Assembly: GCA_035493675.1 (NCBI GenBank)
Contig: DATJIA010000042.1
Span: 1-22,231, forward strand
DNA: 22,231 nucleotides
DNA from: JAIOQA01 sp035493675
GTDB taxonomy: Bacteria; Myxococcota_A; Polyangia; Haliangiales; Haliangiaceae
Direction of reading: 5' to 3'
The notes under the pieces are model-generated. The model made no database searches. It worked only from the letters and a program-made list of their open reading frames with translations, and had not been told where the DNA came from. A program made the translations under genes and the position numbers. Positions 1 to 7,205 of this stretch are shown one piece after another. How positions within the stretch are numbered: the stretch's first letter is position 1; every line of letters begins with the position of its first letter.

Positions 1-1305
1 CAGGCGGCCGATCGCCGTCTCGAGCTCTGCGTCGGGAACGTTCTCCTGCTGGCCGACGCGCAGGTCCTTGATCGTGACCAGCTGCTTCGCGACCTCGTCG
101 GGGCCGACGATCGTCGCGAGCGGGATCGAGCGCGACGCCGCGTACTTGAGCTGCTTCCCCAGCTCGCCGTCGCCCACGAAGACCTCGGTCGCGATCCCCG
201 CCTCTCTGAGACGCCGCGCCGTGCGCAGCGCCCGCACCCGCGACTCCTTGTCGAAGATCGTGACCAGCACCCGCGCCGTCGACGCCTGCGTCGCTTCCTC
301 GCGCTCCTCGAGCAGCATGAGGATGCGCTCGATGCCGAGCGATCCGCCGCACGCCGGGACACGGCGGTTCGAGAACATGCCGACCAGCTCGTCGTAGCGG
401 CCGCCCGACGCGATCGACGAGCCGAGCCCGGGCGCGCCGAACTCGAAGACGCAGCCGGTGTAGTAGTCGAGGCCGCGCGCGAGGAACGGCTCGAACACGA
501 TGTTGGGCGTGCCGACCAGCTCGGCGAGCGTGTCGACCTCGCGCAGCCCCTCGGCGCCGAGCGGCACGGTCGCGACGCGCGCGCGGATCTTCGCGGTGTC
601 CTTGGTCGCGAGATCTTCTTGCAGGAGCGCGCGCGATCGCTCCGAAACGCCGGCGGCCTCGAGGCGCGCGAGGATCGCGGGCACCTCTTCCTTGTCGAGC
701 TTGTCGAGCTCGATCAGCGTGAGCTTCTGGTGCTCGGGCGCGATCGCGTACGCCTCGAGCAAGCCGCGCAGCACCTTGCGCGAGTTGAGCTTGATCGTGA
801 ACGTCTCGAGCTTGCACGCGACCAGGGCCTCGCTCATCGCGAGCAAGACCTCGGCGTCGGCGATCGGGCCCTTGGCGCCGACGACGTCGATGTCGCACTG
901 ATAGAACTCGCGGAAGCGCCCCTTCGCGGGACGATCCGCGCGCCACACCGGCGCGATGTGATAGCGCTTCCAGATCGCGCCCAGCTTGTGGCGGTTGTTG
1001 GCGACGACGCGCGCGAGCGGGACGGTCAGATCGTAGCGGAGCGCGTAGTCCGCCTCGCCGGTCGCCGCTTGCTCGCCGCGCTTCAAGATCTTGAAGATCA
1101 GCTTGTCGCCCTCGTCGCCGTACTTGCCGGTGAGGATCTCGATGCGCTCGAACGCGGGCGTCTCGAGCGGGCCGAAGCCGTAGCGCTCGAAGACGTCCTT
1201 GATCGTGCGGATCACGCGGTCGCGCGCGATCACCTCGTCGGGGAGGAAGTCGCGCGTGCCGGACGGCGGGGACAGATCGAAGGACGCCACGGGCGCAGCG
1301 TCCAT
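1..1305 (-). CDS. hisS: Histidyl-tRNA synthetase (3' end beyond window)
   Basis: Class II aminoacyl-tRNA synthetase that charges tRNA-His with histidine in the cytoplasm. The reading frame is open from an ATG at 1305 to the window edge, giving 435 codons with no stop, so only the last few residues can be missing; the family is usually 420-450 residues. Visible signatures are the N-terminal PSGTRDFLP segment (residues 14-22), class II motif 2 around 121-140 with RADRPAKGRFREF, the histidine-specific LDYYTG loop (279-284), the glycine-rich SSIASGGRYDEL stretch (296-307) and motif 3 GGSLGIERI (320-328). The C-terminal ~100 residues fit the anticodon-binding domain. No clear Shine-Dalgarno precedes the ATG. 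It lies 16 bp after the stop of a response-regulator gene on the same strand, so the two may be cotranscribed. Identification is secure. Confidence 0.97.
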   Translation of the reverse strand, partial: MDAAPVASFDLSPPSGTRDFLPDEVIARDRVIRTIKDVFERYGFGPLETPAFERIEILTGKYGDEGDKLIFKILKRGEQAATGEADYALRYDLTVPLARVVANNRHKLGAIWKRYHIAPVWRADRPAKGRFREFYQCDIDVVGAKGPIADAEVLLAMSEALVACKLETFTIKLNSRKVLRGLLEAYAIAPEHQKLTLIELDKLDKEEVPAILARLEAAGVSERSRALLQEDLATKDTAKIRARVATVPLGAEGLREVDTLAELVGTPNIVFEPFLARGLDYYTGCVFEFGAPGLGSSIASGGRYDELVGMFSNRRVPACGGSLGIERILMLLEEREEATQASTARVLVTIFDKESRVRALRTARRLREAGIATEVFVGDGELGKQLKYAASRSIPLATIVGPDEVAKQLVTIKDLRVGQQENVPDAELETAIGRL

Positions 1306-1321
1306 GGTCGTGGGCGCGGCG

Positions 1322-1684
1322 TCAACCCTTCGCGACCGTGCCGACCGCCTGGAGCAGGCGCGCGCGATCGAACGGCTTGAACAGGACTCGACCCCGCTGC
1401 GCGGCGAGCAGCGCGTTGGCGTCGGCCGTCGTCGCGCCGCCGGTGACGAACACGATCTTCTCCGCCTGCGCGGGCGCCGCGTCACGGACCGCGCGGAAGA
1501 CATCGACGCCGCTGGTGCCCGGCATCGTGAGGTCGCACAGGATCGCGTCGAAGCTGGCGCCGCCGCGGATCTGCGCGATCGCGTCGTCGCCGCGCGAGCA
1601 GAACGTCACGTCGTACTCGCGCCGCAGCGCGCGCTGGACGAGCTCGCCGCACAGCGGCTCGTCGTCGACGACGAGGACCCTCAT
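1322..1684 (-). CDS. Single-domain response regulator (CheY-like receiver)
   Basis: A 120-residue stand-alone receiver domain with no output domain. All receiver landmarks are present: the acidic pair D7-D8 in VVDDE, phospho-acceptor D51 in LCDLTMPG, T81 in FVTGG and the conserved lysine K103 in LFKPF. It would receive a phosphoryl group from a histidine kinase and act by protein-protein contact. The ATG at 1684 is preferred because GGGA lies 8 nt upstream; a GTG at 1690 would add two residues but sits only 2 nt after the same GGGA. The gene is followed by hisS after 16 bp. No partner kinase is adjacent; the only histidine kinase in the window (7882-9087) is 6 kb away and has no receiver next to it, so a link is speculative. 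Confidence 0.93.
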   Translation of the reverse strand: MRVLVVDDEPLCGELVQRALRREYDVTFCSRGDDAIAQIRGGASFDAILCDLTMPGTSGVDVFRAVRDAAPAQAEKIVFVTGGATTADANALLAAQRGRVLFKPFDRARLLQAVGTVAKG

Positions 1685-1780
1685 TCGCACGATCCCATCG
1701 TACGCGCCGGGCCGCGATTCCCGAGTGAGCTGCGCGTGAACCTCGCGGCGGGGACGCGCGCGACGCGTGATTCCGGCGCG

Positions 1781-2506
1781 CTACGGGATCGGATCCGGTC
1801 CGGGAATCTCGTGCGTGTCGATCGGCCCGGCGCGCTTCCAGCCGTCGGTGAGGAGCCAGCTTGTCGCGCGGACGACCGGTAGTGGCACGGTCCGGGGAGC
1901 TTCGTCGTGCGCGTCGCGCCAGCCGTGAAACGCGAAGCCGCTCGAGAACGGATCGATGCGGAACGGCGCGTGGAGATCGGCGCGATGGCGACGCCAGTTG
2001 TTGAGGATGTACGCGATCGCGTTGCGCGCTTGGGTCGGGTTGGTGACGGGCGTCGCGTGATAGCGGAACGGGAAGACCTCGCCGCCGGCGCGGCGGAGCT
2101 CGCGGTTGAGCCGCTTGGCCGCGCAGATCGCGAAGCCTTGCATGCCGCGCGCGAGCGCGCGCTTGTCGTCCGCCTCGACGAGGAGGTGCAAGTGATTCGA
2201 CTGGATGCTCGCGTGGACGACGCGATAGTCGTGGCGCGCGGAGCAGAGCGCGATCGCGCGGCGGATCGCGCGGTAGGCGTGCCAGCGGCGGAGATTGCCG
2301 ACCTCGGGGCGGGTGCGGAGGACGACGTGCACCGGGTAGCGCGCGCTGATTTCGGGACGCGAGACGTGGTGCGGATCGCGGCGCCGTGGATCCGGCTTCG
2401 GCCCGCGCTTCTTGCGGAGGGTGCCGTCGCGATTGCGCGCGCGCAGATCGAGCGACTTCTGCGGGCCGCGCCCGCCTCGCCATCTGGTCCGCGGGCTCGC
2501 CTTCAT
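1781..2506 (-). CDS. REP-associated / IS200-like HUH transposase family protein
   Basis: A 241-residue Y1_Tnp (transposase IS200-like) superfamily protein. The HUH metal-binding motif is the H-L-H at residues 105-107 within SNHLHLLVEA, preceded by the typical strand PVHVVLR (59-64). A candidate catalytic tyrosine is Y166 in AIAYILNN, downstream of the helix MQGFAICAAKRLNR, which matches the layout of the single-copy deltaproteobacterial RAYT-like branch. The N-terminal ~50 residues are strongly basic and probably bind DNA. The ATG at 2506 is chosen because the frame continuing upstream to 2731 enters AT-rich intergenic DNA. There are no obvious terminal inverted repeats, no tnpB partner and no visible REP palindromes flanking it, so it looks like a domesticated orphan rather than a complete mobile element. 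Family assignment is confident; activity is unknown. Confidence 0.85.
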   Translation of the reverse strand: MKASPRTRWRGGRGPQKSLDLRARNRDGTLRKKRGPKPDPRRRDPHHVSRPEISARYPVHVVLRTRPEVGNLRRWHAYRAIRRAIALCSARHDYRVVHASIQSNHLHLLVEADDKRALARGMQGFAICAAKRLNRELRRAGGEVFPFRYHATPVTNPTQARNAIAYILNNWRRHRADLHAPFRIDPFSSGFAFHGWRDAHDEAPRTVPLPVVRATSWLLTDGWKRAGPIDTHEIPGPDPIP

Positions 2507-2507
2507 C

Positions 2508-2560
2508 GTAATTAGGCATATATTACAACTTGCGACGAAGCTGCAACCTAAACCGAGCTG
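2508..2560 (-). promoter_or_regulatory. AT-rich candidate promoter of the HUH transposase-like gene
   Basis: This stretch just upstream of the transposase-like ATG is conspicuously AT-rich against the GC-rich surroundings. On the minus strand it contains TTGCAG followed after 15-17 nt by TAATAT/ATATAT, a plausible sigma-70 -35/-10 pair. Spacing is ambiguous because the -10 region is a run of A and T. A weak TTGC...GCAA inverted repeat lies inside the spacer. It could also be the remnant of an element end. Confidence 0.35.
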
Positions 2561-2718
2561 ATTCGGATGGCTTGGCGGGCTGTGAGCGCGGCGCCCAGTC
2601 GCTTTGATTTTCCCGAGCGCCCGCATCGGCGCGGCCGCCGACGTTCGTGCGATCACGGGGCTCCGCGCCGTCGGCTTTCGAAGATTTTTCGATTTCGGGC
2701 GCTGCGATCGCGCGGATT

Positions 2719-2737
2719 GGGGCGCGATCAACGCCCC
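2719..2737 (-). terminator. Possible hairpin after the kinase gene
   Basis: Fourteen bases past the kinase stop codon there is a 6-bp GC stem (GGGGCG / CGCCCC) with a 7-nt loop. It is not followed closely by a U-run on the minus strand, so it is at best a weak intrinsic terminator or an mRNA 3'-end stabilising hairpin. The rest of the 244-bp gap (2507-2750) holds only the AT-rich promoter-like stretch annotated separately. Confidence 0.3.
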
Positions 2738-2750
2738 CTGAGGGTCGCGG

Positions 2751-4586
2751 TCACACCGCGGAGGTCGGCGCGACGGCGGCGGGGCCTTGCACGCTGGTGC
2801 GGGGCAGGAGCGCGATCTCGGCCCCGATCCACTGCGCGATCTCTTTGTCGGTCGCGACGAGGGAGCGGGCGCGCGCGATGTGGGCGAGCTCGTCCTCCAT
2901 CGCGGACATCGTGGGGTAGCGGCCGTCGGGCTCGAAGGCGAGGGCGCGCCAGATCACGTGATCGAGCTCGGGCGGCACCTCCTGCGGGCGCACCTGCGAC
3001 GGCGGCACGAGGTGCGGCCAGCCTTCGACGCCCTTCTGCAGCATGCCGACGAGATCGAGGTTGACCTCGAGGCCGGTGAGCACCTCGTAGCCCATCGCGC
3101 CGACGCCGTAGACGTCCGCGCGCACGTCGACCTTCGAGCCCATGCGCTGCTCGGGCGCCATGAACGCCGCGGTGCCCTTGGCCTGACCGACCGAGGTCTT
3201 GTGGACCTGCTGCTCGGCCTTCACGATGCCGAAGTCGGCGACCTTCACCGCGCCGTCCTTGGAGACGAGGACGTTGGCGCTCTTCACGTCGCGGTGCACG
3301 AGGTTGAGCGGCGCGCCGGTGTTGTCGACGGCGGTGTGCGCGGCATGGAGGCCGTCGCAGACCTTGCGCAGGATGCCGAGCCCGATCGCGACCGGGATCT
3401 TGCGCTGGCCCGCGCGCATGTTGATCAAGACGCGCTCGAGGTCCGAGCCCTCGATGTACTCCATCGCGATGAAGTAGTCCTCGCCGTTCTTCCCGAGGTC
3501 GAAGATCTGCACGATGTTCGGGTGCGTGAGCCGCGACGCGAGGCGCGCCTCGTCGAGGAAGTGCGCGACCGCGTCTTCGACGCGCCCGAGGTGCGGGTGC
3601 ATGATCTTGAGCGCGACCTGCTTCTCGAAGCCGGCCTCGCCGACCGAGCGCGCGAGGTAGACGTCGGCCATGCCGCCGGAGCCGAGCAGCTTGATCGGTT
3701 GGTAGCGGCCGAACGGCGAGCCCGAGCGCTGCGGCATCGGCGGCGGTTGCGTCGTCACGGTGCCGGCGCCCGCGGTGGTCGCGGTCGCGAGCATCGGCGG
3801 GATCTGCGGCTGCGCGCCCTTCTTCGAGCGGCCGAGCAGCGCGGCGGCGATCAAGCCCAGCACCGCGGCGGCGATCGCGCCGGCGCGCAGCGGCGTCGAC
3901 GGCGGCACCGCGGGTGCGCCGGTGGGCGCGACCAGCACCGCGCCGTCGGGCGCGTCGGGGATCGCGATCGACTCGGTCGGGCCCGAGGGCGCGGCCTTGC
4001 CCAAGACGATGCTGTCCTTGCCGATCGTGATCGCGCCGCCGCCGATCGCGCCGACCTTGGCGGCGAGCTCGTCGGTGTCGACCGTGTGCGAGAGCGCGAG
4101 CACGCCCTTGATGTCCTGCGGCTTGTCGGCGGGGATCTGCGTCGGTTGGATCGTCTCGACGTCGACGAGCATCAAGGTCTGCCCGCGCACCAAGAAGTGC
4201 GTGCCGGGCACGGTCAGCGGCGCCTCGACGGGCGAATCCGCCGGCAGGCGCAAGAGCCCCGTCGCGGTCCCGCCCGTCACTTGTCCGATGTCGATCGTCT
4301 CGCCGGGCTGCGGCTGGAACATCCGCTCCTCGGCGGTCTGATCCTTCACCGTGCCGGCGTCGGTCGCGACCACCTTCGCGAGCGACGGCAGCTGCGCGAG
4401 CGTCGCCGCGCGTCCGTGCATCGCCTGCGCTTGCGCGCGCAGCGAGCTCGCGATCTCGGTCGCCGCGGCCGCGCTCTGCTCGTGCGTCGGTCCGCTGCCC
4501 GGCTTCCCCGCGCTCGCCAACCACAGGCCGATCGCCGCGCCCGCGCCGGCGACGATCGCGATCGCGCTACCAGCCCTTGCCGCCAC
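2751..4586 (-). CDS. Membrane Ser/Thr protein kinase with N-terminal extracytoplasmic sensor
   Basis: Hanks-type kinase with sensor-first topology, 611 residues from a GTG start. A first membrane segment covers roughly residues 6-25, an extracytoplasmic region of ~200 residues follows, a second segment lies near 235-252, and the C-terminal kinase domain begins near 293. Kinase landmarks are the glycine loop GSGGMADVYLA (from 302), lysine in VALKIM (327), HRDVKSANVL (from 431), DFG (451-453) and APE (477-479). The sensor contains a sequence resembling the Cache-like sensors of other myxobacterial kinases (RAATLAQLPSLAKVVATD). Start choice: GTG at 4586 has GGAG 6 nt upstream and overlaps the preceding lipoprotein gene by only 20 bases; an ATG at 4628 would overlap by 62 and has GGAG touching the start. 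The overlap implies translational coupling with the blue-copper-like lipoprotein. The signal sensed is unknown; coupling to a cupredoxin hints at redox or metal input (inference). Confidence 0.93.
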   Translation of the reverse strand: MAARAGSAIAIVAGAGAAIGLWLASAGKPGSGPTHEQSAAAATEIASSLRAQAQAMHGRAATLAQLPSLAKVVATDAGTVKDQTAEERMFQPQPGETIDIGQVTGGTATGLLRLPADSPVEAPLTVPGTHFLVRGQTLMLVDVETIQPTQIPADKPQDIKGVLALSHTVDTDELAAKVGAIGGGAITIGKDSIVLGKAAPSGPTESIAIPDAPDGAVLVAPTGAPAVPPSTPLRAGAIAAAVLGLIAAALLGRSKKGAQPQIPPMLATATTAGAGTVTTQPPPMPQRSGSPFGRYQPIKLLGSGGMADVYLARSVGEAGFEKQVALKIMHPHLGRVEDAVAHFLDEARLASRLTHPNIVQIFDLGKNGEDYFIAMEYIEGSDLERVLINMRAGQRKIPVAIGLGILRKVCDGLHAAHTAVDNTGAPLNLVHRDVKSANVLVSKDGAVKVADFGIVKAEQQVHKTSVGQAKGTAAFMAPEQRMGSKVDVRADVYGVGAMGYEVLTGLEVNLDLVGMLQKGVEGWPHLVPPSQVRPQEVPPELDHVIWRALAFEPDGRYPTMSAMEDELAHIARARSLVATDKEIAQWIGAEIALLPRTSVQGPAAVAPTSAV

Positions 4587-5661
4587 GCGACGCTCCGAAC
4601 TTGTCGGGCTGCGGCCCCGACGGTGCATCTCCGGCGACGCCGACGTCGACCTTGTTGTCGCCCGACTTCACCGTCACCTGCTGCGTGATCGGCGCCTTCG
4701 ACTTCTCGCTCCACGCCTTGAGCGTGTACTTGCCGGGCTCGAGGTTCTTGAAGGTGAAGTGGCCGCTCTCGTCGGTGATCGCGTAATGCGGCGCCGCGAC
4801 GACGACGACGAACGCCGACATGTTCGCGTGCAGGTTGCAGCCGACGTGCACGATGCCTTCCTTCTCGAACTTCACCTCGCGCGCCTCGCCCTGCTTGTAG
4901 AGGCCGAGGTCGAACTGCGCGGCGTCCGCGCGCGAGAACACGTTGTGATAGATCGAGTCGTAGTTCGGGAACTGCACCGTCGAGCCGACCGGCACGGCGA
5001 GCACGTGCGGCGCGAACTCGCGGTTGCGCTGCTCCATCACGCGCGTCTTGGGCGCGCGCGACGCGAACTTCTTGCCGACCGGCTCGAGCGTGACGAACCC
5101 GATCGCGCCCGACGCGGCCTTGCCGTCGATCTTCATGTCGCCGGTGAGTACGCCGAGCTGCGGCTTCGGTTTCGCGGCGGGCTCGTCGTCGTCGGAGGAG
5201 CCGGCGGCCTTCGGCTGCGCGCCCTTGTCCTCGACCTTCACGGTCGGCGCGACCACGCGCGGCGGCGCGCCCTCGCGATAGCTCGGCGCGAGCGGGGCGA
5301 TCGCGTCGGCGCCGGTCAGGATCTCCGCCGACGAGAACAGCATCTCGGCGAGGTCCTTGTTGCCGGAGTCGAGCGCGTCCTGCGCCTTGTCGAGCAGGTC
5401 GGCGGCGTTGCGCAGCGCCTCGGCCTTCTGGCGCGTCGGCGTGCCGGGCTTCTTCGCGGCGGGCTTGCCCGAATCGGCGACGCGCGTGGGCGTCTCGCCC
5501 CAGTCGTCGTCGTTCGACGCGGGCTCCGCGCCGGCGCCGTTCGGATCCGCCTTCACGCCGTGCCCGGGCGCAGCATGGGCGTTCGGGTACGACCCGCCGC
5601 ATGCGGCCGCGAGGATCAGGATCGATAGACGCGTCCAGCTGGTACGAGCGAGCACGCTCAT
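4567..5661 (-). CDS. Lipoprotein with plastocyanin-like (blue copper) domain and Ig-like regulatory domain
   Basis: A 364-residue exported lipoprotein. The N-terminus has a basic start, hydrophobic core and lipobox LAAAC with Cys21 as the lipidation site. A low-complexity linker follows, with a helical segment at 77-112. Residues ~165-290 resemble the cupredoxin fold of methylamine-utilisation-type proteins: FPNYDSIYHNVFS supplies H239, and VHVGCNLHANM supplies C275, H278 and M281, the H/C/H/M set of a type 1 copper site in the order seen in plastocyanin, though with C-x2-H-x2-M rather than plastocyanin's C-x2-H-x4-M. Residues ~290-335 look like a carboxypeptidase-regulatory-type beta domain (TDESGHFTFKNLEPGKYTLKAW). 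The start at 5661 has AGGGAG five bases upstream. It sits between a MarC-family gene and a sensor kinase in one orientation. It may carry electrons or bind copper at the envelope and inform the kinase; this last point is inference. Confidence 0.88.
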   Translation of the reverse strand: MSVLARTSWTRLSILILAAACGGSYPNAHAAPGHGVKADPNGAGAEPASNDDDWGETPTRVADSGKPAAKKPGTPTRQKAEALRNAADLLDKAQDALDSGNKDLAEMLFSSAEILTGADAIAPLAPSYREGAPPRVVAPTVKVEDKGAQPKAAGSSDDDEPAAKPKPQLGVLTGDMKIDGKAASGAIGFVTLEPVGKKFASRAPKTRVMEQRNREFAPHVLAVPVGSTVQFPNYDSIYHNVFSRADAAQFDLGLYKQGEAREVKFEKEGIVHVGCNLHANMSAFVVVVAAPHYAITDESGHFTFKNLEPGKYTLKAWSEKSKAPITQQVTVKSGDNKVDVGVAGDAPSGPQPDKFGASRGGKGW

Positions 5662-5724
5662 GGGATCTCCCTATCGAGGCAGTGACGGTGCACCCGTCGC
5701 ATGCCGCCCCGCGACCTCCATACA

Positions 5725-6369
5725 TTACCGCATCGTAGGCAAGAGATCTCGAATCCCGCCCACCACGAACTCGACCGCGACCGCCGCCAACAAGAGGCCC
5801 ATCACGCGCTCGAGCGCGTGGACGATCGTCTTCGGTAAGAAGCGTTCTGCCGTCGAGGCGCCGCGCATGAATAGCCACGCGACCGCGCACGTCAACGCCA
5901 CAGCGCCGAGCACGACGCCGGTGCGGAACGGCTGCCACGCCGCCTTGCTCATGAGGACCATGACCGTCGCGATCGAGCCCGGACCCGCGAGCATCGGGAT
6001 CGCCATCGGCACGATCGCGACGTCGCGCGACGCTCTCGACTCCTGCTGCTCCTCGGCGGTCGAGCGTGTCGGCGACGGCGTCGCGCGCATCATGTCGATC
6101 GACATGAGGAGCAGCATGATCCCGCCGGCGATCTTGAACGCGCCGAGCGAGATGCCGAACGCCTCGAAGATCAGCCCACCCGCGACCGCGAAGACCGTCA
6201 GCGTCAGCCACGCCGCGAACGCCGCGAGGCGCGCGGTGTGGCGGCGCTGGTCGCGCGTGTCGCCCGCCGTGATGGAGAGGAAGATGGGAACGTTCGCGAT
6301 CGGATCGACGACGAAGAACACCGCCGACAGCGCCACCACCGCGAACTGCAGGTCGTCGCCGGTTGGCAC
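5725..6369 (-). CDS. MarC family integral membrane protein
   Basis: A 214-residue polytopic membrane protein of the MarC (UPF0056) family, with about six hydrophobic segments. The conserved motif DPIANVPIFLSIT lies near residues 22-34 and the second-half counterpart PMAIPMLAGPGSIATVMVL near 120-139, reflecting the family's internal repeat of re-entrant-loop-like motifs. Length is normal for the family. The transport substrate of MarC proteins is not established, and the old link to multiple antibiotic resistance has not held up. The start is a GTG at 6369; no in-frame ATG lies before the first membrane segment. Only 34 bp separate this start from the divergent secreted-protein gene at 6404. 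The lipoprotein gene follows after 63 bp on the same strand, so the three minus-strand genes could form one transcript. Confidence 0.9.
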   Translation of the reverse strand: MPTGDDLQFAVVALSAVFFVVDPIANVPIFLSITAGDTRDQRRHTARLAAFAAWLTLTVFAVAGGLIFEAFGISLGAFKIAGGIMLLLMSIDMMRATPSPTRSTAEEQQESRASRDVAIVPMAIPMLAGPGSIATVMVLMSKAAWQPFRTGVVLGAVALTCAVAWLFMRGASTAERFLPKTIVHALERVMGLLLAAVAVEFVVGGIRDLLPTMR

Positions 6370-6403
6370 GCAGGCACGTTATCCCAGTGCTAGATTCCGC
6401 GCC

Positions 6404-7186
6404 ATGAAGCTAGCTTCCCTGTCCTTGCTCGCGCTCGTCGGGCTCGCTGCGCCTGCGTTCGCGGGCGGCGTGAAGGCGCACCTCGAGTGCACGCCCGACG
6501 CCGGCACGATGCTCAAGGCGAAGCAGAAGATCGCGCTCGATCACGACATCGCGTGCTCGATCGTCGTCGACAGCGGCACCGTGCCCGCCGACGCGAAGGC
6601 GACCATCGACGCGAAGGTCGTGTCGCCGATCGGCGCCGTGAAGGGCCACCTGAAAGACGCGACGTCGCCCGACGCCAAGCGCTTCACCGCGCCGGCGTTC
6701 AAGGCGGGCGGCGACTTCCTGCCGTGCGGCGGCCTCCAGTTCGACGCCGCGATCGCGCAGGGCGACAAGACGTTGTGGAGCGGATCGCTCGCGGTCTCGT
6801 CGAAGTGCGCGGCGGTGAAGCCGATCAAGGGCACGCTCAACTGCGCCGCCGATTCGGCCGCCGGCTATGTCTCGTATCCGGGCAACGGCGACACGATGAA
6901 GCCCGAGCTGCCCGACGGCATCACGTGCACCGTCGTCGGACCCGAGGGCAACACCGACGCGCACCTCGCGGTGATCGCGATCCACGGCGACAAGGAGCCG
7001 GCGTCGATCAACCTGATGTCGGTGCCGCAGGGCGCGAAGGCGCCGCTCGCGTTCAACCAGTTCATCGGCGCGTCGGTGCCCAAGTGCAAGTCGTTCGTCG
7101 TCGACGCCGCGATCCTCGACAAGACCGCCGCGTCGATGTGGACCGGCAAGCTCGCGATCGCGCAGGTCTGCAAGAAGACGAAGTAG
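6404..7186 (+). CDS. Exported protein with two copies of a four-cysteine unit, function unknown
   Basis: I do not recognise the family. The 260-residue product begins with a clear Sec signal peptide (Lys2, a hydrophobic run, AFA at 18-20 and probable cleavage before GGV). The mature part has eight cysteines at 29, 51, 108, 135, 147, 175, 228 and 256. They fall into two halves that align: C29/C147, C51/C175, C108/C228, C135/C256, with similar spacings, and the two halves end similarly (LWSGSLAVSSKC and MWTGKLAIAQVC). This suggests an internal duplication of a ~115-residue beta-rich domain with two disulfides per copy. It would be periplasmic or secreted. The ATG at 6404 is the only start that places the signal peptide at the N-terminus. 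The gene is divergent from marC and runs convergently into an RluA-type gene with 3 bp between the stops. Confidence 0.85.
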   Translation: MKLASLSLLALVGLAAPAFAGGVKAHLECTPDAGTMLKAKQKIALDHDIACSIVVDSGTVPADAKATIDAKVVSPIGAVKGHLKDATSPDAKRFTAPAFKAGGDFLPCGGLQFDAAIAQGDKTLWSGSLAVSSKCAAVKPIKGTLNCAADSAAGYVSYPGNGDTMKPELPDGITCTVVGPEGNTDAHLAVIAIHGDKEPASINLMSVPQGAKAPLAFNQFIGASVPKCKSFVVDAAILDKTAASMWTGKLAIAQVCKKTK

Positions 7187-7205
7187 CCTTCAGCCTTCAG
7201 CCTTC
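7185..7205. repeat. Three tandem 7-bp AGCCTTC units at a convergent gene junction
   Basis: AGCCTTC occurs three times head to tail. The first copy includes the last two bases of the plus-strand stop codon, and the array encodes the last residues (K-A-E-G) and stop of the minus-strand pseudouridine synthase. Loss or gain of one unit would shift the reading frame at the C-terminus of that protein. It is probably a small slippage duplication. Confidence 0.7.

Noticed and set aside
2678..2690. CGAA...TTCG with a T-run as a plus-strand terminator
   Set aside because: The stem is only four base pairs, no gene on the plus strand ends before it, and the T-run lies in the loop rather than after the stem.
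2787..4688. A 633-codon plus-strand open frame opposite the kinase gene
   Set aside because: Composition is the biased Arg/Asp/Leu/His-rich pattern of an antisense frame and it lacks a ribosome site; the minus strand encodes a clear kinase.
5357..6403. N-terminal extension of the exported eight-Cys protein to 609 residues
   Set aside because: It would run antisense through marC and the lipoprotein gene and bury the signal peptide in the middle of the protein.
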